From Stygiobacter sp. (lineage in GTDB: Bacteria; Pseudomonadota; Alphaproteobacteria; Rhodospirillales; Magnetospirillaceae), in the NCBI GenBank assembly GCA_006218045.1, contig VBWB01000010.1, forward strand, positions 1-64,000: a stretch of DNA of 64,000 nt, given 5' to 3'. The position numbers and the translations under genes were made by a program. Below are positions 14,280 through 23,394 of this stretch, piece by piece (the stretch's first letter is position 1; the number at the start of each line of letters is the position of its first letter). The notes below the pieces were generated by a model. The model saw only the letters and a list, made by a program, of their open reading frames with translations, did no database searches and had not been told where the DNA came from.

Positions 14280-16574
14280 ATGAATCGTACAATGAAGGTG
14301 GCGAGCCTGCTCGCCACGGTGTCCTTTGGCGCGCTGACCGTCAGTCAGGCCTTGGCCGCCGAATCCCTGCAAGATGTGATGAAGCGCCGCAGCCTCAATG
14401 AAAAGGATGTGCTGGCGGCGGCCAAGACCTACACGCCCACCGGCAAGCGCGACGAATTCGTCGTGTTCTCGTCCGGCGGCCAAAGCGGCCAAGTGATCGT
14501 GTACGGCATCCCGTCCATGCGCCTCTTGAAGTATATCGGCGTCTTCACCCCCGAGCCCTGGCAGGGCTATGGCTATGACGACGAATCCAAGAAGATCCTG
14601 GCCGAAGGCGGTTCCGTCGAAGGCCGGACCATTACCTTTGGTGACACTCACCATCCGGCCATCTCGGAAACCAACGGCGACTACGACGGCCAGTTCCTGT
14701 TCATCAACGACAAGAACACGCCGCGTCTGGCGGTCATCGACCTCAAGGATTTCGAGACCAAGCAGATCGTGAAAAACCCGATCATGCAGTCGGAACACGG
14801 CGGCGCCTTCGTCTCGCCCAATACCGACTACATCATCGAAGCGTCGCAATACGCCGCCCCGCTGGGGGGCGAGTTCGTGCCGCTGGAGCAGTTCAACGAA
14901 AAGTATCGCGGCGCGGTGACCTATTGGAAGTTCAACCGCGAGAAGGGCCGCATCGACCCGGAAAACTCGTTCTCGGTGGAATTGCCGCCCTATAGCCAGG
15001 ATCTGTCCGATTTCGGCAAGGGTCCGTCGGATGGCTGGTCGTTCACCAATTCCTTCTGTTCCGAACGCTATGTCGGCGGCATCGAGCGCGGTCGTCCGCC
15101 GTTCGAGGCCGGCTGCTCGGCCAAGGATACCGACTTCCTGCACGTGCTGAACTGGAAGAAGGGCGAGGAACTGTTCAAGGCCGGCAAGTTCAAGAAGGTC
15201 AACGGCCATGCCGTCATCGAGATGGCCACCGCCGTCAAGGAAGGCATGCTGTACCTGATCCCGGAACCGAAGTCGCCGCACGGCGTCGACGTCACTCCGG
15301 ACGGCAAGCTGCTGACCGTGTCGGGCAAGCTGGACAGCCACGTCACCGTCTATTCCTTCGAGAAGATCCAGGCCGCCATCAAGGCCGGCAAGTTCACCGG
15401 CAAGGACGAATACGGTGTGCCGATCATCGACATGAAGGAAACCATCCACAAGCAGGTGGAACTGGGTCTGGGTCCGCTTCATACCCAGTACGACGCCAAG
15501 CCCTGCGTCGCCTACACCTCGCTTTACGTCGACTCGATGCTGGCCAAGTGGGACTTCTGCGAAGGCAAGGTCATCGACAAGATTTCCATCCACTACAACA
15601 TCGGTCACTTGATGGCCATGGAAGGCGACAGCGCCCATCCGGCCGGCAAGTACGTGGTGGCGCTGAACAAGCTGGCCATCGACCGCTTCAATCCGGTCGG
15701 CCCGCTGCATCCGCAAAATCATCAGTTGATCGACGCCTCCAACGACAAGATGCAGCTGCTCTATGACATGCCGCTGCCCTTGGGCGAGCCCCACTATGCG
15801 GTGGCCATCGCCGCCGACAAGCTGAAGCCGCATGTGCGCTACCCGCACGGCACCGATTCGCGCACCGAGGAAAAGCACCCCTCTGCCGTTCGTGCCGGTA
15901 AGGAACGCATCGAACGCAGCCCCGGCAAGGTGGAAGTCTTCGGCTCGGTCATCCGCTCGCACATCACGCCTGAAATCATCGAAGTGACCGAAGGCGACGA
16001 AATCACCGTGCATCTGACCAACCTGGAACGGGCCCAGGACGAAACCCACGGCTTCGCCGTGTCCAAGCACAACGTCAATTTGTCGCTGGAACCGGGCAAG
16101 ACCGCCTCGGCCACCTTCAAGGCCAACAAGTCCGGCGTCTATCCCTATTACTGCACCGAGTTCTGCTCGGCCCTGCACCTTGAAATGCAGGGTTACCTGA
16201 TCGTGCAGCCGGCTGGCTACAAGGCCACCGAAACCAAGGCGGCTGAAGGCGTGACCTATGCCAAGGCCGATTACGACACCCGCGTGAAGGCCAATATCGA
16301 CACGCAAAAGGTCATCGACAGCGTCGTCGGCTACATCACCAGCGTCAACTACAAGGACTTCGCCCCTGTGGTCGCCCTGGTGGAAGACGCCACCGATCAG
16401 CTGAATTTCGCCGCCGGCGCCAAGGCCAAGTCGGAAGACTTCGCCGCCAAGGGTGATTACCACAACGCCTTCCTGTGGGCGGAACAGTGGTTCCAGTACC
16501 AGGTCAAGACCGCCGACATCGGTTTGCGGGCCAAGACCTTCCTCGAGCAGAACGGGGCCAAGAAGGTCAAGTGA
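14280..16574 (+). CDS. nosZ: Nitrous oxide reductase, Sec-exported (clade II)
   Basis: The 764-residue enzyme reduces N2O to N2 in the periplasm. The N-terminus is a Sec-type signal (MNRTMKVASLLATVSFGALT, cleavage after ALA) without twin arginines, the hallmark of clade II enzymes. CuZ histidines lie in DTHHP, SEHGG, SPHGVD, PLHTQYD, NIGHLMAMEGD and PLGEPHYAV. The CuA site is HGF...YYCTEFCSALHLEM near residues 621-637. About 115 residues follow the CuA domain, more than in ordinary NosZ; they lack CxxCH and look helical. AGGTGG precedes the ATG. It leads the nos cluster. Confidence 0.98.
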   Translation: MNRTMKVASLLATVSFGALTVSQALAAESLQDVMKRRSLNEKDVLAAAKTYTPTGKRDEFVVFSSGGQSGQVIVYGIPSMRLLKYIGVFTPEPWQGYGYDDESKKILAEGGSVEGRTITFGDTHHPAISETNGDYDGQFLFINDKNTPRLAVIDLKDFETKQIVKNPIMQSEHGGAFVSPNTDYIIEASQYAAPLGGEFVPLEQFNEKYRGAVTYWKFNREKGRIDPENSFSVELPPYSQDLSDFGKGPSDGWSFTNSFCSERYVGGIERGRPPFEAGCSAKDTDFLHVLNWKKGEELFKAGKFKKVNGHAVIEMATAVKEGMLYLIPEPKSPHGVDVTPDGKLLTVSGKLDSHVTVYSFEKIQAAIKAGKFTGKDEYGVPIIDMKETIHKQVELGLGPLHTQYDAKPCVAYTSLYVDSMLAKWDFCEGKVIDKISIHYNIGHLMAMEGDSAHPAGKYVVALNKLAIDRFNPVGPLHPQNHQLIDASNDKMQLLYDMPLPLGEPHYAVAIAADKLKPHVRYPHGTDSRTEEKHPSAVRAGKERIERSPGKVEVFGSVIRSHITPEIIEVTEGDEITVHLTNLERAQDETHGFAVSKHNVNLSLEPGKTASATFKANKSGVYPYYCTEFCSALHLEMQGYLIVQPAGYKATETKAAEGVTYAKADYDTRVKANIDTQKVIDSVVGYITSVNYKDFAPVVALVEDATDQLNFAAGAKAKSEDFAAKGDYHNAFLWAEQWFQYQVKTADIGLRAKTFLEQNGAKKVK

Positions 16575-16655
16575 AGCCGCGGGGTTTTTACAAGAAACCA
16601 AGGTCTGGGGGCGGAGCAATCCGCCCCCTTTGACTAAGGGGCAAAGGAGATGTTG

Positions 16656-17252
16656 ATGATTGTCAAGAAAATCACGCTGGCGGCGCTGGTGCTGACGGGA
16701 GGCATGGCCGCCGCTCCGGCCTTGGCCGCCGACGGCAAGGCCCTGTTCGCCGACAAGGGCTGTACCGCCTGCCACGGCGAGGATGCCAAGACGCCGCTGG
16801 AACCGGGCTATCCCCGTCTGGCCGGCCAGAACGCCGATTACATGTTCAACCAGATGAAGGACATCAAGGCCGGCGCGCGCGCCAACGGCCTGTCGGTGGA
16901 TACCATGAAGCCCATCCTGGAGGACGTCACCGAACCGGAAATGCGGGCCTTGGCCGATTATCTGGGTGGTCTCGGCCCCATCGTCGGCAAGGGCGATCCG
17001 GCTCATGCGGGCAGGAAGCTCTACATGACCAAGACCTGCGTCGCCTGCCACGGCAAGGACGGCGCCAAGCCGATCATGAAGACCTATCCCTATCTGGCCG
17101 GCCAGGACGCGGCCTATCTGACCCGTCAGGCCACCGACATCAAGACCAGCACCCGCAAGAACGGCGGCACCAATACCATGCAGCCGGTCATGCATCTGGT
17201 CAGCGATGCGGAACTGGCCGCCATCTCGGAATTCTTAGCCAACGTCAAGTGA
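16656..17252 (+). CDS. Dihaem cytochrome c (c4-like), nos-cluster electron carrier
   Basis: The 198-residue periplasmic cytochrome has a signal peptide ending in ALA and two similar halves, each with one CxxCH (CTACH near residue 35, CVACH near 128) and matching PRLAGQ / PYLAGQ segments. This is the cytochrome c4 pattern of tandem duplication. It lies directly after nosZ, where clade II clusters carry nosC-type cytochromes, so it probably passes electrons from the quinol dehydrogenase module to NosZ. ATG 16656 fits AAGGAG better than the ATG at 16650. Confidence 0.88.
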   Translation: MIVKKITLAALVLTGGMAAAPALAADGKALFADKGCTACHGEDAKTPLEPGYPRLAGQNADYMFNQMKDIKAGARANGLSVDTMKPILEDVTEPEMRALADYLGGLGPIVGKGDPAHAGRKLYMTKTCVACHGKDGAKPIMKTYPYLAGQDAAYLTRQATDIKTSTRKNGGTNTMQPVMHLVSDAELAAISEFLANVK

Positions 17253-17311
17253 TGCCCGGGCCCGGGGGGGTATAAGCATTGTCTAAAGAACGAAATATTG
17301 GAGAGCGCGAA

Positions 17312-18079
17312 ATGAAGACTATTTTCAAGGTCGTGGCCCTGACGCTCGTCGCCACCGCCGCCATCGGCACCGCTACCATCGACCGATCCTGGGCCGCCGG
17401 CGCCAAGGACAAGCCGGCGCAAGGCAAGCTTTTGGGCGACAAGGATTATCAGTGGAACGCCAATGGCGGTGAGAAGGACGAGGCCGAGCATCTGAAGCCC
17501 GATCCGGTCAATGGTCGCGACGTCTATGAAGTTTGCGCCGCCTGCCATCTGCCGGAAGGCTGGGGCCAGACCGACGGCACCTTCCCGCAATTGGCCGGTC
17601 AGCACCCCAAGGTCATCATCAAGCAATTGGCCGACATCCGCGCGCTCAACCGCGACAACCCGACCATGTATCCGTTCGCGCTGCCCGACCAGATCGGCGG
17701 TCCGCAGGCCATCGCCGATGTCGCCGCCTATATCCAGAAACTGAAGATGAATCCGGAACCGGGTGTCGGCGACGGCAAGGATCTGGAGCACGGCAAGAAG
17801 CTTTACAAGGATAATTGCGTGCGTTGCCACGGAGAACACGGCGAAGGCAACAACGACAAGTATTATCCCCGCCTGGAAGGCCAGCATTACAATTACCTGA
17901 TCCGCCAGTACCAGTGGATCAAGGAAGGCAAGCGCCGCAACGCCAATCCCGACATGGTCCAGCAGATCAAGACCTTCACCGACCGCGACACCAAGGCGGT
18001 GCTGGATTACGTCTCGCGCATCAAGCCGCCGGCCAATCTGATCGGCACCAAGGGCTGGCAGAACCCCGACTTCCAGTAA
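17312..18079 (+). CDS. Second dihaem cytochrome c of the nos cluster
   Basis: The 255-residue product has a signal peptide (MKTIFKVVALTLVATAAIGT) and two haem sites, CAACH near residue 75 and CVRCH near 169. Each is followed by a [QE]LAGQH-like or LEGQH segment as in c4-type cytochromes. It is larger and more divergent than its upstream neighbour. With that gene it makes a two-cytochrome relay like nosC1/nosC2 of clade II clusters. A palindromic repeat follows the stop codon. Confidence 0.86.
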   Translation: MKTIFKVVALTLVATAAIGTATIDRSWAAGAKDKPAQGKLLGDKDYQWNANGGEKDEAEHLKPDPVNGRDVYEVCAACHLPEGWGQTDGTFPQLAGQHPKVIIKQLADIRALNRDNPTMYPFALPDQIGGPQAIADVAAYIQKLKMNPEPGVGDGKDLEHGKKLYKDNCVRCHGEHGEGNNDKYYPRLEGQHYNYLIRQYQWIKEGKRRNANPDMVQQIKTFTDRDTKAVLDYVSRIKPPANLIGTKGWQNPDFQ

Positions 18080-18095
18080 GTCTCCCTGGCTCTCC

Positions 18096-18183
18096 CGTCA
18101 TGCCCGCGAAAGCGGGCATCCAGGAGTCGCACTTCAAACGCAAGTGCCTTCCCCCCTGGACTCCCGCCTACGCGGGAGTGACG
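18096..18183. repeat. Paired inverted palindromic repeat (BIME-like), copy 1
   Basis: Two 28-bp modules face each other: 18096-18123 (begins CGTCATGCCCGCGAAAGCGG) and 18156-18183 (begins CTGGACTCCCGCCTACGCGG). Each folds into a GC-rich hairpin, and together they can form a cruciform. The same arrangement recurs at 21920-22004 and 44037-44129, so this is a dispersed REP/BIME-type element. It sits between two co-oriented nos genes. Confidence 0.85.
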
Positions 18184-18209
18184 GCGGAAGGCGAACCCAA
18201 GAGGTTGCC

Positions 18210-18857
18210 ATGCACATCCACGACAGGGGCAAGCTGATCCTTGCCTTTCGGGCGTTGACCGTCATCGCCGGATTGCTGATCGCCGGGGCCTATTTCTCGC
18301 CCATCTGGTGGGTGTCGCTGAAGGCGCCGAACTATCCCGAACATACCTTCCCCGACGGGGTGCGCATCCATTTCCACGTCAACGGCGTGTTCAACGGCTG
18401 CGTGATGCGGTCCAAGGATGCCGACGTCTACGAGGACGAGGCGTTGGATTGCGTCCATGAAATGAACGTCATCAATCATTTCATCGGCATGGAACCGATC
18501 GAGAAGGGCGCCGCCCTGGAAATCAAGGCCGCCCCCTATCTGTTTTCGCTGGTGGCTTTGATGTTGCTGGCCTTTCTGTTCTATTCCGGGCCGTTGTGGT
18601 GGGTGTTGCCGGCCTCGGGCATGGTCATCCCGCTGGCCTTCGTCGCCGATTATTCGGCCTGGCTGTGGTGGTTCGGCCATAATCTGCACCCCTGGGGCGC
18701 CTTCACCGTCAAGCCGTTCATGCCCACCGTCTTCGGCCAGGGCAAGGTGGCGCAGTTCTATACCTATTCCTATCCCCATTACGGTTTCGGGCTGTTGCTG
18801 GCCGGTGCCGCCTGCCTGATCCTGGCCGCCCTGCTGCGGCGCAAATCCTTGCGCTAG
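18210..18857 (+). CDS. Nos-cluster membrane protein (NosB-like)
   Basis: The 215-residue protein has an N-terminal TM helix (residues 9-31), a periplasmic loop with two cysteines and several histidines (HFHVNGVFNGC, LDCVHEMNVINHF), then three or four more TM helices and a basic C-terminus. Its place between the cytochromes and nosD matches the membrane protein called NosB in clade II clusters, whose function is unsettled. ATG 18210 has GAGG upstream; the open frame to 18144 runs into the repeat and is not used. Confidence 0.65.
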   Translation: MHIHDRGKLILAFRALTVIAGLLIAGAYFSPIWWVSLKAPNYPEHTFPDGVRIHFHVNGVFNGCVMRSKDADVYEDEALDCVHEMNVINHFIGMEPIEKGAALEIKAAPYLFSLVALMLLAFLFYSGPLWWVLPASGMVIPLAFVADYSAWLWWFGHNLHPWGAFTVKPFMPTVFGQGKVAQFYTYSYPHYGFGLLLAGAACLILAALLRRKSLR

Positions 18858-18866
18858 GAGCGGGCG

Positions 18867-20165
18867 ATGACGGCGAACATGATCACCGGCGCGCTCTCCT
18901 CCTCTTGGCGCCATGTCCTGTTCGCCGCCGCTGCCGCCGTCCCCATGGTCGTGGGGGCGGTAGTGGCGGGTCCGTCGCCCCCCCCCTTGATCCCGGCTTC
19001 GGCCATCCAATCCCTGATCGATGCCGCGCCCGAAGGCGCGGTGGTGGTGGTTCCGCCCGGCCATTACCTGGGCAAGGTGGCGGTGGAAAGGCCCTTGACC
19101 CTGGACGGCGACGGCAAGGTGACCATTGATGCCGGCGGCACCGGCTCGGTCATGCTGGTCAAGGCCAATAACGTCACCGTCAAGGGCTTCCGCCTGACCG
19201 GCACCGGCGCCGACCACAATTCCGAGGATGCCGGCATCCAGGTGCGCGGCAACAACAACGTCCTCAAGGACAACCGCATCGACGATGCCCTGTTCGGCAT
19301 CGACCTTCAGCAATCCTACTTCAACGTCATCCGCCGCAACCACATCACCTCGAAACCGATGGATCTGGGGTTGCGCGGCGATTCCATCCGGCTTTGGTAT
19401 TCCGACGACAATGCCATCGAGGACAACGTGGTCAAGGACAGCCGCGACTTCGTGCTGTGGTATTCCAAGCGCAATCGGGTCACCGGCAATCATTCCAGCG
19501 GTGGCCGTTACGGCATGCATTTCATGTTCGCCGCCGACAATCTGGTGGAAAACAACACCTTCACCGACAATTCCGTCGGCATTTCCATGATGTACGACCA
19601 AGGCGACATTGTCCGCGGCAACGTCATTTCCCATTCGGTCGGCGCCACCGGCACCTGTATCTCGCTGAAGGAGGCCAGCGCGGTGCTGATCGAGAACAAC
19701 GAGATCATCTATTGCGCCAACGGCATCTTCCTGGATGTCTCGCCGTTTCAGCCCGACAGCGTCAACACCATCACCAACAACCGCATCGCCTTCAACGACA
19801 TCGCCATTTCGTTCCTGAACGACTGGCAAGGCAACGAGTTCCGGGCCAATACCCTGACCGCCAACATGACCGAGGTGGCGGTGTTCGGCGGCGGCTCGGC
19901 CAAGCGCAACCTGTGGGACGGCAATGCGTGGGACAGCTACGAAGGCTTCGACCGCGACGGCGACGGCATCGGCGACACTCCGCACCGGGTGATGAACTAT
20001 GCCGGGCGGGTGTGGATGGACGTGCCCAATACCCGCTTCTTCAAGGGCGCGCCGGTCCTCGAGGTGCTGGACTTCCTCGACCGTCTGGCCCCGTTCAGCG
20101 AACCGGAACTGATGCTGGAGGACGAACATCCGCGTCTGGCGGCCAAGACGGAGAATAAATCATGA
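18867..20165 (+). CDS. nosD: NosD, periplasmic copper-site maturation protein
   Basis: The 432-residue protein has an N-terminal signal/TM region and a long right-handed beta-helix of repeated N-rich turns (DNRI, RNHI, NNTF, NNRI), the CASH/NosD architecture. NosD acts with the NosFY ABC transporter in building the CuZ centre of NosZ. AGGAG precedes the ATG. The 3' end overlaps nosG by 4 nt. Confidence 0.95.
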   Translation: MTANMITGALSSSWRHVLFAAAAAVPMVVGAVVAGPSPPPLIPASAIQSLIDAAPEGAVVVVPPGHYLGKVAVERPLTLDGDGKVTIDAGGTGSVMLVKANNVTVKGFRLTGTGADHNSEDAGIQVRGNNNVLKDNRIDDALFGIDLQQSYFNVIRRNHITSKPMDLGLRGDSIRLWYSDDNAIEDNVVKDSRDFVLWYSKRNRVTGNHSSGGRYGMHFMFAADNLVENNTFTDNSVGISMMYDQGDIVRGNVISHSVGATGTCISLKEASAVLIENNEIIYCANGIFLDVSPFQPDSVNTITNNRIAFNDIAISFLNDWQGNEFRANTLTANMTEVAVFGGGSAKRNLWDGNAWDSYEGFDRDGDGIGDTPHRVMNYAGRVWMDVPNTRFFKGAPVLEVLDFLDRLAPFSEPELMLEDEHPRLAAKTENKS

Positions 20166-20920
20166 GCCAAAGCCCCAAGCGTCCGCCGCCGCCCGCCCAT
20201 GTGGTGCAAGAAGCACGGCGCCGTTTCCTGCGCTCGCTGCTGCTGGGCGGTGCTGCCGTCGGTGCGGCCATGGCCGGCTGGCTGCCCATGGCCCGCGGTG
20301 CGGCAGCGCGTTTGCGCCCGCCCGGGGCCATCGACGAAACTGACTTCCTGGCGGCGTGCATCAAATGCGGCCAATGCGTCCAGGTCTGCCCGGTCGAGGC
20401 CATCGTCCTGGGCGACATCGGCGAAGGCTTCGGCATCGGCGTACCTCATCTGGATGGCCGGGCCCAGGCCTGCGATTTCTCCTGCGACGCGGTGCAATGC
20501 ATCCTCGCCTGTCCCACCGGTGCCCTCACCCACGAGCTTTCCAAAAAGGAAGAGGTGCGTATGGGGCTGGCCCGGCTGGACAAGCCCGATGCCTGCCTGG
20601 CCCGCCAGGGTCTGGGCTTCAAGGGCCAGGCGCGCGGCACCGATTTCCCCGGTCTGCACCGCTATGAAAAGGTCGATCGCTGGAATCCGATCAGGATCGC
20701 CGATCATCCCTATGACCTGGATTTGTGCGATCTGTGCGTGCGCGAATGCCCGATCGACGGGGCCATCGCCCTGGTGCCCCTGAGCACGGACGCCGCCGAC
20801 AAGCGCCGCACCCCGGAAATCCGTCAATCCTGCGTCGGCTGCGGCATGTGCGAGATGATCTGCCCGGTGGAACCGGCGGCCATTGTCATCGATGCCCGCG
20901 CTCAATGGAGGCCCGCATGA
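20162..20920 (+). CDS. nosG: NosG, periplasmic 4x[4Fe-4S] ferredoxin (NapG-like)
   Basis: The 252-residue protein begins with a twin-arginine signal (RRRFLRSLLLGGAAVG) and contains four cysteine clusters of ferredoxin type: CIKCGQCVQVCP, CDFSCDAVQCILACP, CDLCVRECP and CVGCGMCEMICP. NapG/NosG proteins pair with NapH/NosH membrane subunits to oxidise menaquinol and pass electrons to periplasmic cytochromes. Four-nt overlaps with nosD and nosH indicate translational coupling. Confidence 0.92.
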   Translation: MSQSPKRPPPPAHVVQEARRRFLRSLLLGGAAVGAAMAGWLPMARGAAARLRPPGAIDETDFLAACIKCGQCVQVCPVEAIVLGDIGEGFGIGVPHLDGRAQACDFSCDAVQCILACPTGALTHELSKKEEVRMGLARLDKPDACLARQGLGFKGQARGTDFPGLHRYEKVDRWNPIRIADHPYDLDLCDLCVRECPIDGAIALVPLSTDAADKRRTPEIRQSCVGCGMCEMICPVEPAAIVIDARAQWRPA

Positions 20921-21891
20921 GCCTGATCCACTCCCTGGCCATCATGCTGGGGCGCGAGCCCGCCAAGCCGCGGCCCGAGGACTATAGCCCCGAGGCCAAG
21001 GCGCTGCACCAAGCCAAGCGCGCCTGCAAGATGACGCCTGAGCAACGCGAGGAAATCAACCGTCAGACCCACGAGGCGCACAAGGTCCACACTTGGCGCA
21101 ATCGCCGCTGGCTGACCCTGTTGGTGGTGAACTTGCTGTTCGTGGCTTCCTATCGCTTCGACGTGCAATTGATCGAGGGGGCGCTGACCGCGTCGCGCGT
21201 CATCGGCTTTCACTTCGCCGATCTCAACTCGGCCCTTCAGGTCACCTTGGCCTTCAAGACCATTCTGATCAATCTGGTCATCGGCACCACCACCGTGCTG
21301 ATCCTGTGGTGGCTGCTGGGCGGGCGTTCCTTCTGTTCCTGGGTGTGTCCCTATCACCTGCTGGCCGAATGGGCCGAGGCGCTGCATCTGAAGCTGGCGG
21401 CGAAGAAGCTGGTCAAGGACCACCAACTGCACCGGCGTACCCGCGTCGTGCTGTACGTCATCTTCGCCCTGTCCGCCCTGGCCTCGGGCTATACGGTGTT
21501 CGAGACCATCTCGCCCACCGGCATCCTGTCGCGCGCCATGATCTATGGCCCCAGTTGGGCCTTGACCATCGTCGTGTTCCTGCTGGTGTTGGAAGTGTTC
21601 TACTCAAGGCGGTTGTGGTGCCGCTACATGTGCCCCATCGGCATCACCTATGCGGTGGTCGGTGCGGTCAGTCCGGTCCGGGTGGCCTACCTGCCCCAGG
21701 ACTGCCATCACGAAGGCGAGTGCCGCAAGGTCTGTCTGGTGCCCCATGTGCTTGACGTGACCAAGAAAGGTTTCGCGACGCGGATGCATTCGGGCATCGG
21801 CGCCGATTGTACCCGGTGCGGCCTGTGCGTCGATGTCTGCCCCACCGGTTCGCTGAAATTCGAGGTCAAGGGTCTCGACAAGCTGCTGTAG
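20917..21891 (+). CDS. nosH: NosH, membrane quinol dehydrogenase subunit (NapH-like)
   Basis: The 324-residue polytopic membrane protein has about four TM helices, the paired CxxxCP motifs of NapH/NosR/CcoG relatives (CSWVCP and CRYMCP) and a C-terminal ferredoxin domain (CTRCGLCVDVCP). It would take electrons from menaquinol and give them to NosG. ATG 20917, in an ATGA overlap with nosG and with GGAGG upstream, is preferred over the in-frame ATG at 20905. Confidence 0.92.
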   Translation: MSLIHSLAIMLGREPAKPRPEDYSPEAKALHQAKRACKMTPEQREEINRQTHEAHKVHTWRNRRWLTLLVVNLLFVASYRFDVQLIEGALTASRVIGFHFADLNSALQVTLAFKTILINLVIGTTTVLILWWLLGGRSFCSWVCPYHLLAEWAEALHLKLAAKKLVKDHQLHRRTRVVLYVIFALSALASGYTVFETISPTGILSRAMIYGPSWALTIVVFLLVLEVFYSRRLWCRYMCPIGITYAVVGAVSPVRVAYLPQDCHHEGECRKVCLVPHVLDVTKKGFATRMHSGIGADCTRCGLCVDVCPTGSLKFEVKGLDKLL

Positions 21892-21919
21892 GGGGGAACC
21901 CATGTGGACACAGTCTTAC

Positions 21920-22004
21920 CGTCACTCCCGCGAAGGCGGGAGTCCAGAGGGTGCACCACCAGCTTTTCCGCGACTCCTGGATACCCGCCTGCGCGGGTAT
22001 GACG
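21920..22004. repeat. Paired inverted palindromic repeat (BIME-like), copy 2
   Basis: The modules 21920-21947 (CGTCACTCCCGCGAAGGCGG...) and 21977-22004 (CTGGATACCCGCCTGCGCGG...) repeat the layout of copies 1 and 3. The 29-bp centre is, in inverted orientation, clearly related to the centre of copy 3 at 44065-44101, so the whole element and not only the hairpins is shared. It lies between nosH and nosF. Confidence 0.85.
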
Positions 22005-22065
22005 ACGAGAAAGGTGGAAACGGCAATAAGTTCACGGACTTCCTGCATGGCGGGAGTGCGGGAGG

Positions 22066-22926
22066 ATGATTGCCTTCAAGAACGTCACCAAGACCTTCAA
22101 ACGGTCGCGCGTGCTCGACGATGTCAGCCTGGAGATGGACCAGGGCGAGCGTATCGCCCTGGTCGGCTCCAACGGTGCCGGCAAGACCACCCTGATCCGC
22201 TGCCTGCTGGGCGAATACACCCATGACGGTCAGGTGCTGGTGGGGGGGCTGGCGCCCCGGGACAATCGCGGCACCGTGCTGGCCCGTGTCGGCTTCGTCC
22301 CGCAGATTCCGCCGCCGCTCAGGATGCCGGTGGGCGAACTGATCGGCTTTGCCGCCGGAATCTGCAAAAGCGACCCCAAATCCATGGTGGCGGTGATGGC
22401 CGATCTGGGCCTGGAGTATGGCCGCATCCGCAAGCTGCCTTTCGTCAAGCTGTCGGGCGGCATGAAGCAAAAGACCCTGATCGCCATCGCGCTCGGTCGG
22501 GCCAGCGACATTCTGATCATGGACGAGCCGGCGGCCAATCTGGACCCCGAGGCCCGGCACATCTTTTTCCGCCTGCTGGCGGCGCGCCAGGACGACGGAA
22601 TCATGCTGATCACCAGCCATCGCCTGGACGAAGTGGCCGCCCTGGTCAACCGGGTGATCGAGATGGACCGGGGCAAGGTGGCGCTCGACGACCGCGTCGC
22701 CGATGCGGTGGACATGACCAGCCGTCTGACCTGCGCCCTGACCATGACGCGCGCGGATGCCGCCTTTGCCCGTGCCCTCGCCGAATGGGGCTTCACCGGC
22801 TCGGGTCTGCGCTGGCTCGGCATGGTCAACGGCCCCGACCGGCTGCGTTTCCTCGGCATGCTGTCGCGCTATACCGGCATCCTCGCCGGGCTGGAATTGA
22901 AGGAGGCCGAAAAATGTGTGGCATGA
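22066..22926 (+). CDS. nosF: NosF, ABC transporter ATPase
   Basis: The 286-residue ATPase has Walker A GSNGAGKT, signature LSGGMKQK and Walker B ILIMDEPAANLD. With NosY and NosD it forms the ABC system required for NosZ copper-centre assembly, probably by supplying a sulfur species. The ATG follows two possible GGGAG elements. The end overlaps nosL by 13 nt. Confidence 0.94.
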   Translation: MIAFKNVTKTFKRSRVLDDVSLEMDQGERIALVGSNGAGKTTLIRCLLGEYTHDGQVLVGGLAPRDNRGTVLARVGFVPQIPPPLRMPVGELIGFAAGICKSDPKSMVAVMADLGLEYGRIRKLPFVKLSGGMKQKTLIAIALGRASDILIMDEPAANLDPEARHIFFRLLAARQDDGIMLITSHRLDEVAALVNRVIEMDRGKVALDDRVADAVDMTSRLTCALTMTRADAAFARALAEWGFTGSGLRWLGMVNGPDRLRFLGMLSRYTGILAGLELKEAEKCVA

Positions 22927-23393
22927 ACCGCCGCCGGCTGCTGGCCCTGTTGCCCGCCGCCATCGTCGTCTCCAGCCTGCCGGCCTGCGCCGACAAGGGC
23001 TCCGGCCCGGTCGAGGTGCGCTGGGGCAAGGAAAATTGCGCCTATTGCGGCATGATCGTCGATGACCCGCGCTTCGCCGCCCAGGTGCGCGGCGGCCCCA
23101 AGGGCAAGGTGTGGAAGTTCGATGATCTGGGTGACGCCATCTTGTGGTTGGCCAAGCAGCCTTTCGGCGACGACCCGGAAACCGAGTTCTGGGTGGGGGA
23201 TTCCGATAAGAGGGGCTGGCTCGACGGCAAGGCCGCCTGGTATGTGGAAGGCCGCAAATCGCCCATGGCCCATAATTTCGGCGCTGTCGCCGATAAGCGC
23301 GCGGGCGCCGTCGATTTCGCCCAGTTGCGAAAGACCGTGCTGGAGCGCGGCTCGCCCACCCAGTGCATCACGCCGACCGAAGGGGCGTCGTGA
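22914..23393 (+). CDS. nosL: NosL, copper-binding lipoprotein chaperone
   Basis: The 159-residue product has a lipoprotein signal with lipobox LPAC (residues 25-28) and the NosL motif NCAYCGMIVDDPRFAAQV. NosL binds Cu(I) and supplies copper to NosZ. AAGGAGG lies 8 nt before ATG 22914; ATG 22923 is a weaker alternative. The gene sits between nosF and nosY, unlike the F-Y-L order common elsewhere. Confidence 0.94.
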   Translation: MCGMNRRRLLALLPAAIVVSSLPACADKGSGPVEVRWGKENCAYCGMIVDDPRFAAQVRGGPKGKVWKFDDLGDAILWLAKQPFGDDPETEFWVGDSDKRGWLDGKAAWYVEGRKSPMAHNFGAVADKRAGAVDFAQLRKTVLERGSPTQCITPTEGAS

Positions 23394-23394
23394 C

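Noticed and set aside
14142..17195. 1017-codon minus-strand open frame opposite nosZ
   Set aside because: It covers nosZ and a cytochrome gene antisense, has biased shadow composition, and shows no domain or ribosome binding site.
18096..22004. CRISPR-like array from the repeated CCCGCG...CGCGGG units
   Set aside because: The units are paired inverted palindromes separated by kilobases of coding sequence, not regularly spaced direct repeats, and no cas gene is present.
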